Both the position numbers and the translations under genes were made by a program. Source: Nocardioides sp. (lineage in GTDB: Bacteria; Actinomycetota; Actinomycetes; Propionibacteriales; Nocardioidaceae). Taken from it: a stretch of 64,000 nt of DNA. This document shows, piece by piece, positions 25,583 through 34,034 of the stretch. Where the stretch lies: positions 1 to 64,000 of the forward strand of contig NZ_JAURVJ010000213.1 of the NCBI RefSeq assembly GCF_030655615.1, given 5' to 3'. Each line of letters starts with the position of its first letter. Position 1 is the first letter of the stretch. The notes under the pieces were generated by a model. The model saw only the letters and a list, made by a program, of their open reading frames with translations, did no database searches and was not told where the DNA came from.

Positions 25583-26938
25583 GTGGGGACCTGGAAGCAG
25601 CACGAGGAAGCCGTCGCGCGTCTCGCGGCGTCCTACGACGACATCCCGGCGGGCCAGCCGGTACGGCTCGCGAAACGGACGACCAACCTCTTCCGCGTGC
25701 GGGCCGCGACCACGGCGCCCGGCCTCGACGTCTCGGGGCTGACCGGCGTGATCGAGGTCGACGCCGAGGCGCGGACGGCCGAGGTGCAGGGCATGTGCAC
25801 CTACGAGGACCTCGTCGACGCGACGCTCGCGCACGGCCTGATCCCGCTGGTCGTCCCGCAGCTGCGCACGATCACGCTGGGCGGCGCGGTCACCGGCCTC
25901 GGCATCGAGTCGACCAGCTTCCGCAACGGGCTGCCGCACGAGTCGGTGCTCGAGATGGACGTCTTCACCGGCTCCGGCGAGGTCGTCACGACCCGCCCGG
26001 GCGAGGAGCTGTTCGACGCGTTCCCCAACTCCTACGGGTCCCTGGGCTACGCCACGCGGCTGCGGATCGAGCTCGAGCCCGTGCCGGCCTACGTCGCCCT
26101 GCGCCACGTCCGGTTCGACGACGCGGCCCTGCTCACCAAGACCATCGAGGCGATCGTCGCCACCGGTGAGCACGCGGGCGAGCGGGTCGACGGGCTCGAC
26201 GGCGTCGCCTTCAGCCCCGACGAGCTCTACCTGACGCTGGCCCGCTGGACCGATGCGCCGGGTGGCGAGACGCCGTCCGACTACGCCGGTCAGCAGGTGT
26301 TCTTCCGCTCGCTCCAGGAGCGCGAGACCGACCTGCTGACGATGTACGACTACCTGTGGCGCTGGGACACCGACTGGTTCTGGTGCTCCGGCGCGTTCGG
26401 CGCCCAGAACCCGCGCGTCCGCCGGTTCTGGCCGCGCAGCCTGCGGCGCTCCGACGTCTACATGAAGCTGCTCGCCCTCGACCGGCGCTTCGACATCGCC
26501 GACCGGCTCGACCGTCGGGCCGGCCGCCCGCAGCGCGAGCGCGTCGTGCAGGACATCGAGGTCCCGACGGGCCAGCTGGCCGCGTTCCTCGAGTGGTTCG
26601 ACGCCGAGGTCGGCATGCGCCCGGTGTGGCTGTGTCCGCTGGTCGCCCGACGCTCGTGGCCGGCGTACCCGCTGGAGCCGGGGGAGCCCTACGTCAACGT
26701 CGGCTTCTGGGGCACCGTCCACGTCGGGCCCGAGGCCGTCGACGCGCCGCGCAACCGGGCGATCGAGACCCGCGTGCACGAGCTGGGCGGCCACAAGTCG
26801 CTCTACTCCGAGGCGTTCTACGACCGCGAGACCTTCGACCGCCTCTACGACGGGCCGCACCTCGCGACCGTCAAGGCCCGGCACGACCCAGCCGACCGCC
26901 TGACCGACCTCTACGACAAGACCGTCCGCAGGAAGTGA
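25583..26938 (+). CDS. FAD oxidoreductase, 10-methyl fatty acid type (BfaA/TmsA-like)
   Basis: A 451-residue flavoprotein with a PCMH-type FAD domain: RLAKRTTNLFRVR, VQGMCTYEDLVDATLAHGL, ITLGGAVTGLGIESTSFRNG and the C-terminal VNVGFWGTVHVGP. These match the family encoded beside fatty-acid methyltransferases in mycobacteria. There the methyltransferase adds a methylene to oleoyl chains and this reductase saturates it to 10-methylstearate (tuberculostearate). GTG at 25583 is preferred for its AGAGG site and family length, with ATG at 25529 as an alternative. It overlaps functionally with the next gene, eight bases away. Confidence 0.78.
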   Translation: MGTWKQHEEAVARLAASYDDIPAGQPVRLAKRTTNLFRVRAATTAPGLDVSGLTGVIEVDAEARTAEVQGMCTYEDLVDATLAHGLIPLVVPQLRTITLGGAVTGLGIESTSFRNGLPHESVLEMDVFTGSGEVVTTRPGEELFDAFPNSYGSLGYATRLRIELEPVPAYVALRHVRFDDAALLTKTIEAIVATGEHAGERVDGLDGVAFSPDELYLTLARWTDAPGGETPSDYAGQQVFFRSLQERETDLLTMYDYLWRWDTDWFWCSGAFGAQNPRVRRFWPRSLRRSDVYMKLLALDRRFDIADRLDRRAGRPQRERVVQDIEVPTGQLAAFLEWFDAEVGMRPVWLCPLVARRSWPAYPLEPGEPYVNVGFWGTVHVGPEAVDAPRNRAIETRVHELGGHKSLYSEAFYDRETFDRLYDGPHLATVKARHDPADRLTDLYDKTVRRK

Positions 26939-26946
26939 GATCGACC

Positions 26947-28227
26947 GTGAGCAACACCACCCCCGCCTTCAAGATCGCCGATGTCGTCGCCGACCTGACC
27001 CGTGGCGGCATGCCGCTGCGCTTCACGGCCTACGACGGCAGCGCCGCCGGGCCCGAGGACGCCGAGATCGGCCTCGAGCTGGTCAACCAGCGCGGCCTGC
27101 AGTACCTCGTCACCGCCCCGGGCGACCTGGGCCTGGCCCGGGCCTACGTCGCCGGCGACCTCGTCGTCCACGGCGAGCACCCCGGCAACCCCTACGAGGT
27201 CATGCAGAAGCTCAAGGACCACACCAAGTTCCGTGCGCCCACGGCCTCCGAGGTCGTCGCGATCGTCCGCGGGCTCGGCATCTCCAACCTCAAGCCGCCG
27301 CCCCCGCCGCCGCAGGAGCACCTGCCGCGCTGGCGCCGGATGATGGAGGGCGTCCGCCACTCGCTGACCCGCGACGCCGAGGCGATCTCGCACCACTACG
27401 ACGTCTCCAACACGTTCTACCGCCACGTCCTCGGCCCCTCGATGGCCTACACCTGTGCGGTCTACCCGTCGGCCGACGCCACCCTCGAGGAGGCGCAGGC
27501 CGAGAAGTTCGACCTCGTCGCGCGCAAGCTCGACCTCCAGCCGGGCCAGCGGCTGCTCGACGTCGGGTGTGGCTGGGGCGGCATGGTCATCCACGCGGCC
27601 CGCGAGTACGGCGTCAAGGCGCTCGGCGTGACACTCAGCCGGCAGCAGGCCGAGTGGGCCAAGCAGGCGATCGACGCCGCCGGTCTCGGCGACCTCGCCG
27701 AGGTGCGCCACCTCGACTACCGCGAGGTGCTCGAGGAGGACTTCGACGCCGTCTCGTCGATCGGCCTGACCGAGCACATCGGCATCAAGCAGCTGCCCGC
27801 CTACTTCGCGTTCCTGCGCGGCAAGCTCAAGCCCGGCGGCCGGCTGCTCAACCACTGCATCACCCGCCACGACAACCTGCCGGCCCGCACCGGTGCGTTC
27901 ATCGACCGCTACGTCTTCCCCGACGGCGAGCTCACCGGCTCGGGCCGCCTCATCACCGAGGCCCAGGACGCCGGCCTCGAGGTCATGCACTCCGAGAACC
28001 TCCGCCTGCACTACGCCCTCACCCTGCGCGACTGGAACCGCAACCTCGTCGAGCACTGGGACGAGTGCGTCGAGGAGGTCGGCCTCGGCACCGCCCGGGT
28101 CTGGGGTCTCTACATGGCCGCGTGCCGCGTGGGCTTCGAGCGCAACGAGGTGCAGCTGCACCAGGTGCTCGCGGTCCGCACCCACGACGACGGTGCCGAC
28201 GGGTTCCCGCTGCGCCCCACCTGGTGA
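26947..28227 (+). CDS. Cyclopropane-type fatty acid methyltransferase (BfaB/TmsB-like)
   Basis: A 426-residue SAM-dependent methyltransferase of the cyclopropane fatty acid synthase family. It shows the cofactor motif LLDVGCGWGGMVIHAA, YDVSNTFYRHVLGPSMAYTCAVY, and SSIGLTEHIGIKQLPAYF with the Glu that stabilises the reaction centre. An N-terminal SCP2-like or lipid-binding part precedes it. Because a FAD reductase of the tuberculostearate type lies directly upstream, 10-methylene rather than cyclopropane chemistry is favoured; the enzyme alone cannot tell these apart. Confidence 0.85.
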   Translation: MSNTTPAFKIADVVADLTRGGMPLRFTAYDGSAAGPEDAEIGLELVNQRGLQYLVTAPGDLGLARAYVAGDLVVHGEHPGNPYEVMQKLKDHTKFRAPTASEVVAIVRGLGISNLKPPPPPPQEHLPRWRRMMEGVRHSLTRDAEAISHHYDVSNTFYRHVLGPSMAYTCAVYPSADATLEEAQAEKFDLVARKLDLQPGQRLLDVGCGWGGMVIHAAREYGVKALGVTLSRQQAEWAKQAIDAAGLGDLAEVRHLDYREVLEEDFDAVSSIGLTEHIGIKQLPAYFAFLRGKLKPGGRLLNHCITRHDNLPARTGAFIDRYVFPDGELTGSGRLITEAQDAGLEVMHSENLRLHYALTLRDWNRNLVEHWDECVEEVGLGTARVWGLYMAACRVGFERNEVQLHQVLAVRTHDDGADGFPLRPTW

Positions 28228-28243
28228 CCACTACGGTTGTCCG

Positions 28244-29020
28244 ATGAGCACTCGGGCAGCGACGTACGACGCGGAGGTGCTGTCGCGCACGCCGCTGGCA
28301 GCCCACCTCGTGCGGCTCGTGCTCGGCGGGCCCGGTCTGGCCGGGTTCACCAGCACCGGCGTGCCCGACGAGTGGGTCGGGCTGACGGTGCCGGGGCAGT
28401 TCCAGAGCCGGTACTACACCGTCCGCGAGTGGACCGGCACCGAGCTCTCGCTCGACGTCGTGGTGCACGACGTCGGGCTCGTGACCGAGTGGGCGGCGGG
28501 CGAGTGCGCCGGGCAGACCGTGACGATCACCGAGCCCAAGGGGTCGTTCGCGATGCCCGAGGGCGCCGCGTGGCTGATGCTCGTCGGTGACCTCACCGCG
28601 CTGCCGGCGATGGCCCGGATCGCCGAGACGGTCGACGTCCCGACGCGGGCCTGGGCCGAGGTGCCCGACGACATGTCGACCTACCTGCCCGGCCTCGAGG
28701 TCGACTGGCTCGGCCAGCCGGGTGACGGCGTGAGCCGGCTCGCCGACGTGGTCACCGACCTCGTCTGGCCGGAGGGCGACGGCTACTTCTGGATGGCGGG
28801 GGAGTCCGCGCAGATGCGGGCGATCCGCAAGCACCTCATGCGTGAGCGCAAGCTGGCGAGCACGGCGTACGACGTGATGGGCTACTGGCGGGCGGTCGCC
28901 GGGAGGCAGCCGCGCGCCGTCGACCCCGGGCCGATCTGGCGCGAGGGCAAGGCCGCCGGCAGGACCGACGACGAGATCTGGGCGGCCTACGACGACGCCC
29001 AGCAGGGAGCACAGCCATGA
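28244..29020 (+). CDS. Siderophore-interacting family flavoprotein
   Basis: A 258-residue protein of the siderophore-interacting / ferric reductase family. It has PGQFQSRYYTVREW (FAD-binding RxYT), VVHDVGLVTEWAAG, LVGDLTALPAMARI and the terminal FWMAGESAQMRAIRKHL and MGYWR. Members use NAD(P)H to reduce ferric siderophores. Here it sits in a lipid operon and ends in era (ATGA overlap), so its partner may instead be the flavoprotein two genes upstream; no siderophore genes are near. Confidence 0.82.
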   Translation: MSTRAATYDAEVLSRTPLAAHLVRLVLGGPGLAGFTSTGVPDEWVGLTVPGQFQSRYYTVREWTGTELSLDVVVHDVGLVTEWAAGECAGQTVTITEPKGSFAMPEGAAWLMLVGDLTALPAMARIAETVDVPTRAWAEVPDDMSTYLPGLEVDWLGQPGDGVSRLADVVTDLVWPEGDGYFWMAGESAQMRAIRKHLMRERKLASTAYDVMGYWRAVAGRQPRAVDPGPIWREGKAAGRTDDEIWAAYDDAQQGAQP

Positions 29021-30015
29021 CCACCCCCGACCAGCCCGACCAGCCCGACCAGCCCGACGAGCCCGACGAGCCCGGCGAGCCGGAGCAGTCCGAGCCGCTG
29101 CCCGCCCACAAGAGCGGGTTCGCGTCGTTCGTCGGCCGCCCCAACGCCGGCAAGTCGACGCTCACCAACGCGCTCGTCGGCAGCAAGGTGGTCATCACGA
29201 GCTCCAAGCCGCAGACCACGCGGACCGTGGTGCGCGGCATCGTGCACCGCCCCGACGCGCAGCTGATCCTCGTCGACACCCCCGGGCTGCACCGCCCGCG
29301 CACCCTGCTCGGCGAGCGCCTCAACGACCTGGTCAAGACGACGCTGGCCGAGGTCGACGTCGTCGCGGTCTGCTTCCCGGCCAACGAGAAGATCGGGCCC
29401 GGCGACCGGTTCATCGTCAACGAGATGGGCAAGGTCAAGCGCACCATCAAGGTCGCGATCGCCACCAAGACCGACCTCGCGACGCCCGACCAGCTGGGCC
29501 AGCACCTGCAGGACATCGCGGCCCTCGGTGCGGCGACCGGCACCGACTGGGCTGAGGTCGTCCCGGTCTCCGCCCACGCAGGACACCAGGTCCAGCTGCT
29601 CGCCGACCTCCTCGTCGGGCTGCTGCCCGAGGGACCGCAGCTCTACCCTGACGGCGACCTCAGCGACGCCCCCGAGGAGATCATCGTCGCCGAGCTCATC
29701 CGCGAGGCCGCGCTCGAGGGCGTGCGCGACGAGCTGCCGCACTCGATCGCCGTCGTCGTCGACGAGATGAACCTGCGCGAGGACCGCCCCGCCGACAAGC
29801 CGCTGCTCGACATCTACGCCAACCTCTACGTCGAGCGCGACTCCCAGAAGGGGATCATGATCGGCCACAAGGGCGCCCGCCTCAAGGACGTCGGCCGCCG
29901 CGCCCGCCTGCAGATCGAGGCCCTACTCGGCACGCCGGTCTACCTCGACCTCCAGATCAAGATCGCCAAGGACTGGCAGAAGGACCCACGCCAGCTGCGC
30001 AAGCTCGGCTTCTGA
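29017..30015 (+). CDS. era: GTPase Era
   Basis: A 332-residue GTPase that binds the 3' end of 16S rRNA during 30S assembly. GRPNAGKST (G1, residues 40-48), VDTPGLH (G3), ATKTDL (G4, Thr instead of the usual Asn) and SAHAG (G5) are visible, followed by a C-terminal KH domain with MIGHKGARLKDVGRRAR. The N-terminus carries a 27-residue Pro/Asp-rich extension made of 9-bp repeats before the G domain. It overlaps the upstream gene by four bases. Confidence 0.94.
   Translation: MTTPDQPDQPDQPDEPDEPGEPEQSEPLPAHKSGFASFVGRPNAGKSTLTNALVGSKVVITSSKPQTTRTVVRGIVHRPDAQLILVDTPGLHRPRTLLGERLNDLVKTTLAEVDVVAVCFPANEKIGPGDRFIVNEMGKVKRTIKVAIATKTDLATPDQLGQHLQDIAALGAATGTDWAEVVPVSAHAGHQVQLLADLLVGLLPEGPQLYPDGDLSDAPEEIIVAELIREAALEGVRDELPHSIAVVVDEMNLREDRPADKPLLDIYANLYVERDSQKGIMIGHKGARLKDVGRRARLQIEALLGTPVYLDLQIKIAKDWQKDPRQLRKLGF
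29026..29079 (+). repeat. Six 9-bp tandem units in the start of era
   Basis: Six CCCGACCAG-type units code for Pro-Asp-Gln/Glu repeats at the N-terminus of Era. The unit length keeps the frame. A similar 9-bp Pro-Asp repeat is found in the dioxygenase-like gene at 3685-3765. Confidence 0.88.
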
Positions 30016-30036
30016 GTCGCCCGGTCGTCGAGCGGC

Positions 30037-30762
30037 GTGAGCGAGCACTTCGACCGGGTCGCCGAGGTCTACGACCGCGGCCGCCCGCCGTACCCGCAGC
30101 AGGTCTACGACGCCCTGCCGCTCGCGCCCGGTGACCACGTCCTCGAGCTCGGCGCCGGCTCCGGGCTCGCGACCGCCGAGCTCGTACGACGCGGGGCGCG
30201 CGTCACGGCCGTCGAGCCGGGCCCCGACCTCGCCCGGCTGCTGCACGACCGGCTCCCCGAGGTCGAGCTCGTCGCCGGCGTGGCCGAGACGGCGCCGTAC
30301 CCGCACGGCGTCGACCTCGTGGTCGCCGCCACCGCGCTGCACTGGCTCGATCTCGACGTCGTGCTGCCGCGCGTGCACGCAGCGCTGCGGCCCGGCGGCC
30401 ACCTCGCCGCCTGGTGGACCGTGCACGGCGACCGCGACGTCCCCACCCCGTTCCGCGACCGGGTCGCCGAGATCAGCCGTGCCGGCGGGATCGGCGACGG
30501 CGGGGCGGTGCCGGCGGTGCTGCGGCTCGAGCAGCGACGGGCCGAGCTCGAGGCCGGCGGCCTCTTCACGACCGTCGAGCCACTGGTCGTCCGCTGGACG
30601 ACCACGCTGACCACGGCCGGCGTACGCGACCTCTTCACGACGTTCCCGCGATGGCCGCCGGCGCTGGTCGACCAGGTCGCCGCAGCGGCCGACGCGTGCG
30701 GCGGTGAGCTCGAGGAGCACTACGTGACGGTCCTCTACCTCGCGCGCCGCGTCGACGGGTGA
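30037..30762 (+). CDS. Class I SAM-dependent methyltransferase
   Basis: A 241-residue methyltransferase of the Methyltransf_11/25 type, with motif I HVLELGAGSGLATAEL, VTAVEPGPDLARLL and ATALHWLDLDVVLPRVH. It begins FDRVAEVYDRGRPPYPQQVYD, which is typical of actinobacterial members often near small-molecule or tRNA genes. The substrate is unknown. GTG at 30037 is 21 bases after era. It converges on a lipoprotein gene across a palindrome-rich spacer. Confidence 0.82.
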   Translation: MSEHFDRVAEVYDRGRPPYPQQVYDALPLAPGDHVLELGAGSGLATAELVRRGARVTAVEPGPDLARLLHDRLPEVELVAGVAETAPYPHGVDLVVAATALHWLDLDVVLPRVHAALRPGGHLAAWWTVHGDRDVPTPFRDRVAEISRAGGIGDGGAVPAVLRLEQRRAELEAGGLFTTVEPLVVRWTTTLTTAGVRDLFTTFPRWPPALVDQVAAAADACGGELEEHYVTVLYLARRVDG

Positions 30763-30793
30763 CGCGCCCCGGGCGGTCAGGGATAACCGACCC

Positions 30794-30853
30794 TTGTCTG
30801 GGGTTGTAACCCCTGACAACGGTCGGAATCCCCGGCCGGCCGGGGAATCCGAC
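30794..30853. terminator. Stacked palindromes between convergent genes
   Basis: Two inverted repeats lie back to back. The first is TTGTC-T-GGGGTT-GT-AACCCC-T-GACAA (30794-30819). The second is GTCGGAATCCCCGGCC with GGCCGGGGAATCCGAC (30822-30853), with one mismatch. Convergent genes end on both sides (30762 and 30886), so a bidirectional terminator is likely. A preceding GGATAACCGACC (30781-30792) can also pair with GGTCGGAATCC, giving alternative folds. Confidence 0.6.
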
Positions 30854-30885
30854 ACCCCCGGGGGGTATGCCGACCACACCGACGA

Positions 30886-31746
30886 CTACGCCGGATCAGG
30901 CGCCCAGCACCGGATGAACGTCTGGCCGGCGGCCCACTGGTCGGCGTCGGGTCCCTCGTAGGCCCACTCGTAGTCGAGCGGGTCGGCGGCGACGCCGGCG
31001 GCGGCGTCCTCGCACCCGGAGCCGGCCTCGTCGACGGCCTGCGCACCGGGGTAGCGGCCGGGGTCGAGGTCGATCACCGAGAACGCCCGCCAGGTGTGGG
31101 CGGCGCTGCAGGGGACGCGCTCGAAGCTCCGCGCCCCCGGGCTGGCGGTGCCGCACATGCCGTAGCGGTCACGACCCTCCGTCGTCGCGAGCACGCCGGC
31201 GAGCGACCCGCGCACGTCGACGAGGTCCTCGGCGCCGGCGAGCGCGACGACGTCGCAGCGGTACCAGGCGGCGCCCTTGGCCGCCTGGTCCAGGCTCGGC
31301 GTGAACCACACCGAGCGCAGCATGCTGAGCCGCTGGTCCTCGAGCGTCCCGCCGACGACCTCGCCGAGGGCGTCAGGGCACGTCGTGGCCACGCCCTCCT
31401 GCACCCGGGTCGAGTCGATCGCCAGCAGGTGCCCGCCGACGACGTTGTCGACGCGGCCGACGGCATAGGTCTGCGACGTGTGGGGCTGGCGGCACGAGAC
31501 GGCCGGCGCGCCGTTGGTCGGCGAGACCGCCTGGCGGTAGGTCAGCCGGTAGCAGGCGGCCGCAGCCGGTACCCGCGCCGGCGTGGCGCGCGGCGGCGGC
31601 GTCGGCGGCGTGGCGGTGGCGGTCGGAGTCGACGTCGGCGCTGGGTCGGGGGTGTCGTCGTCGCCCGAGCAGCCGGCCACGGACCCGGCGACGGCCAGCA
31701 CGACCGCAGCGGCCGCCGTACGAGGCAGGGTGCGGCGGCTAGTCAC
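30886..31746 (-). CDS. Septum_form family lipoprotein (second copy)
   Basis: A 286-residue lipoprotein with signal and lipobox VAGC near residue 26, a Thr/Pro linker, and then two repeated Cys-containing segments (SCRQPHTSQTYAVG and PCSAAHTWRAFSVIDL). This is the Septum_form pattern, with paired Cys and a His-Thr site, known from actinobacterial envelope proteins related to septation. GTG at 31746 overlaps the upstream paralogue by eight bases, so the pair is translationally coupled. Confidence 0.78.
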   Translation of the reverse strand: MTSRRTLPRTAAAAVVLAVAGSVAGCSGDDDTPDPAPTSTPTATATPPTPPPRATPARVPAAAACYRLTYRQAVSPTNGAPAVSCRQPHTSQTYAVGRVDNVVGGHLLAIDSTRVQEGVATTCPDALGEVVGGTLEDQRLSMLRSVWFTPSLDQAAKGAAWYRCDVVALAGAEDLVDVRGSLAGVLATTEGRDRYGMCGTASPGARSFERVPCSAAHTWRAFSVIDLDPGRYPGAQAVDEAGSGCEDAAAGVAADPLDYEWAYEGPDADQWAAGQTFIRCWAPDPA

Positions 31747-32563
31747 TGGTGCGCGCCCAGCAGATCGAGCGGCGGTTGCCGGCGTCCCACTCCGCCTCGT
31801 GGAACCAGGTGAAGCCGAAGTCGTACTGGGGCGGGTAGTTGAGGTAGGCCAGCACCGACTTCTTGCAGAAGTCGCGCGAGCGGACCTCGGACAGCCGGTC
31901 CCCGGGGTAGGGGTCGGCGTCCTCGCCGAGCTTGATCGTGGTGACGGCACGCCAGTCGTGCGGCTGCGTGCACGGGATCTTGACCGAGTCAGCCACGGTC
32001 GGGCCGTCGACGCACGCCAGCCACCGGTCGTCCGGCCGGCCCTCGAGCACGCCCTTGGCCGTCGGCGGGAGCGACACCAGCGAGGCACTCTGCTCGCCAC
32101 CGCCGACGACGTCGCAGCGGTACCACCGCGCGCCCTCGTCCCACGCCTTCTCGGACGGCCGGAACCACGCCCAGCTGAGCACCGTGCGCAGCGCGAGGCT
32201 CTCGTCGGCGCCGAGGAACTCCTGCAGCCCGGTGTCGCACGTCTCGTAGGCGAACGCACCGACCTCGGGAGAGTCGTAGGCCGCGTCGTTGAGCTCGGCG
32301 GGCAGGTCGCCCACCGCGAACGTCTCGGCCGTGTGCTTGCCGTCGCACGGCACGACCTTGCTCGCGTTGGTCGGGGCGGCGACGTCCTCGAGGGTCAGCT
32401 GGCGGCACGCGCCGCGCATCGGGGTCCGCACCGAGTCGACCTGGGCCGGGTCGGCGCCGGGCTCCTTCGGGTCCTCCGGCTCGCCGCAGGCCGTCAGGAC
32501 GCCGAGGGTCACGAGCAGCACGACCGCCGCTGCGATCCTGGTCCTGCGAGCCCCGGTTGCCAC
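31739..32563 (-). CDS. Septum_form family lipoprotein (first copy)
   Basis: A 274-residue lipoprotein (lipobox LTAC near residue 26). It shares with the next gene the pattern VPCDGKHTAETFAVG, WYRCDVV and IPCTQPHDWRAVTTIKLG and is clearly a paralogue from tandem duplication. Family members are anchored outside the membrane and are linked to cell division, although their function is not proven. ATG at 32563. It probably leads a two-gene operon. Confidence 0.8.
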   Translation of the reverse strand: MATGARRTRIAAAVVLLVTLGVLTACGEPEDPKEPGADPAQVDSVRTPMRGACRQLTLEDVAAPTNASKVVPCDGKHTAETFAVGDLPAELNDAAYDSPEVGAFAYETCDTGLQEFLGADESLALRTVLSWAWFRPSEKAWDEGARWYRCDVVGGGEQSASLVSLPPTAKGVLEGRPDDRWLACVDGPTVADSVKIPCTQPHDWRAVTTIKLGEDADPYPGDRLSEVRSRDFCKKSVLAYLNYPPQYDFGFTWFHEAEWDAGNRRSICWARTSD

Positions 32564-32588
32564 GAGGGGCGATGCTACCTGCGGCTGG

Positions 32589-33071
32589 TCAGGCCAGGAG
32601 GGCGGCGAGCGTCCCGCCCAGCTCGTAGGCTTCCTCGTGCTCCGCGTCGCCGACCTCGCCCAGCACCTCGAGCACGCCTGCCGCCTGCGTCCACGGCAGC
32701 GCCTGCACGATCGACTGGACGCTGCGCACCGCCCCGGTCGTGTCGTAGCGGCCGTGCACCCACAGCCCGTAGGGCTTCCTGCCCCCGCCGGCCGCGGCGC
32801 CCGAGCCGTCGTCGCTCAGCGCCCCGCCGGCCTCGAGGAAGATCGTGTCGAAGAAGTGCTTGAGCGCCCCGCTCATGTAGCCGAAGTTGGCCGTCGTGCC
32901 GAGCAGGTAGCCGTCGGCGGCCAGGACGTCGTCGGCCGTCGCCTCGAGCGCCGGTCGTACGACGACCTCGACGCCCTCGATCGCGTCGTCGTTCGCCCCC
33001 GCGACGACCGCGTCGCTCAGCGCGCGCACGAGGGGCGTGGGGGAGTGGTGCACGACGAGCAGGCGAGCCAT
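32589..33071 (-). CDS. Flavodoxin-like / NADPH-dependent FMN reductase
   Basis: A 160-residue protein with a flavodoxin-like fold. LLVVHHSPTPLVRAL binds phosphate of FMN, and GYLLGTTANFGYMSGALKHFFDTIF is the conserved loop of NAD(P)H-dependent FMN reductases and WrbA-like quinone oxidoreductases. The family Thr-x-Asn (TTANFG) motif is present. It is likely cytosolic and transfers electrons to a quinone or flavin. It is the last gene before a divergent lipoprotein. Confidence 0.75.
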   Translation of the reverse strand: MARLLVVHHSPTPLVRALSDAVVAGANDDAIEGVEVVVRPALEATADDVLAADGYLLGTTANFGYMSGALKHFFDTIFLEAGGALSDDGSGAAAGGGRKPYGLWVHGRYDTTGAVRSVQSIVQALPWTQAAGVLEVLGEVGDAEHEEAYELGGTLAALLA

Positions 33072-33250
33072 GCGTCGACGCTAGCGCGCGGACTGGGCGG
33101 CAGGGTGGTGGCGGAGGGTGGCAGAGAGTGGCACGCGCGGCGCTGTCTTCCACCTGTGGGGGTGACTGAGGCGCACGTCACCAATCCCCCCGGTCCGTGC
33201 CCCCGAACAACCTCCCGTCCACACCCCCTCCGAACGTGAGAGGAGTTCTC

Positions 33251-33934
33251 ATGAACTCCACGCCCCGCAAGCGCTTCACCAAGACCCTGGCCTCGATCGC
33301 CGGCCTCGCCCTGCTCGCCGTCCCGCTCGCCGCCTGTGGCAGCGACGACGAGAGCAGCGACGGCGGCAGCAGCAGCAGCGCCCGCCCCGAGCCGATCGCC
33401 TCGATCACCGACCTCAGCACTGACAAGGGCACCACCGCCGTCAAGCTCGACGGCGCGACCCTCGAGGCCCTGGGCGGCCTCGGCGTCGAGCCCACGCCCT
33501 TCGGCACCGCGACGATCGAGGACGGCTCCATCATCTTCCCGATCACCGGCGGCAACGTCACCGTCTTCGAGAAGGACGCCGTCCCGCGCTACGTCGTCGG
33601 TCAGGTCCAGCACGAGGGCTCCGGCCTGTCGCTGACCGCTGGTGGCGTCACCGTCACCGTCGGCAACTTCAACGTCGACCCGACCGTCTCGCTCGTCTAC
33701 GGCGACGTCGCCGTCGACGGCAAGGTCGCTGCGACCAGCATCCCGATCCTGCGTCTCGACGGTCGCACCCTCAAGACCCCGACCTTCGACAACGGCGAGG
33801 CCGTCCTGAGCGGCTCCGGCGTGTTCCTCACCGACGGTGCGGCCACGCTGCTCAACGACACCTTTGGTGTCGACGCGCTCTCCGGCTCCACCAAGATCGG
33901 CGTCGCCACCATCACGGCGAACATCCCCGCGTAG
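33251..33934 (+). CDS. Secreted lipoprotein, beta-rich domain, unknown
   Basis: A 227-residue lipoprotein: signal MNSTPRKRFTKTLASIAG, lipobox LAAC near residue 30 and a Ser/Asp linker. The rest is Gly- and Val-rich with three similar stretches (DGATLEALGGLG, DGSIIFPITGG, DGAATLLNDTFG), suggesting a beta-sandwich. It has no further Cys and no membrane helix. I do not recognise a family; HtaA-type heme proteins are a loose thought only. A clear GAGAGGA ribosome site precedes the ATG. A strong terminator follows 34 bases after the stop. Confidence 0.6.
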   Translation: MNSTPRKRFTKTLASIAGLALLAVPLAACGSDDESSDGGSSSSARPEPIASITDLSTDKGTTAVKLDGATLEALGGLGVEPTPFGTATIEDGSIIFPITGGNVTVFEKDAVPRYVVGQVQHEGSGLSLTAGGVTVTVGNFNVDPTVSLVYGDVAVDGKVAATSIPILRLDGRTLKTPTFDNGEAVLSGSGVFLTDGAATLLNDTFGVDALSGSTKIGVATITANIPA

Positions 33935-33967
33935 TACCCACCCCGCCGCCTAGGGGAGGCGGGGAAG

Positions 33968-34010
33968 CGTGTGGCCCGTGGCGCAAGCCGCGGGCCACAC
34001 GTCGTTTCGT
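33968..34010 (+). terminator. Intrinsic terminator with GCAA loop
   Basis: GTGTGGCCCGTGGC, loop GCAA, GCCGCGGGCCACAC form a 14-bp stem (one G-T pair) capped by a GNRA tetraloop, followed by GTCGTTTCGT. It lies just after the lipoprotein gene and before the convergent DUF6328 gene, so it may work for both. Confidence 0.8.
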
Positions 34011-34034
34011 CCTCGTCGTTCGCGAAGGTGCCGG

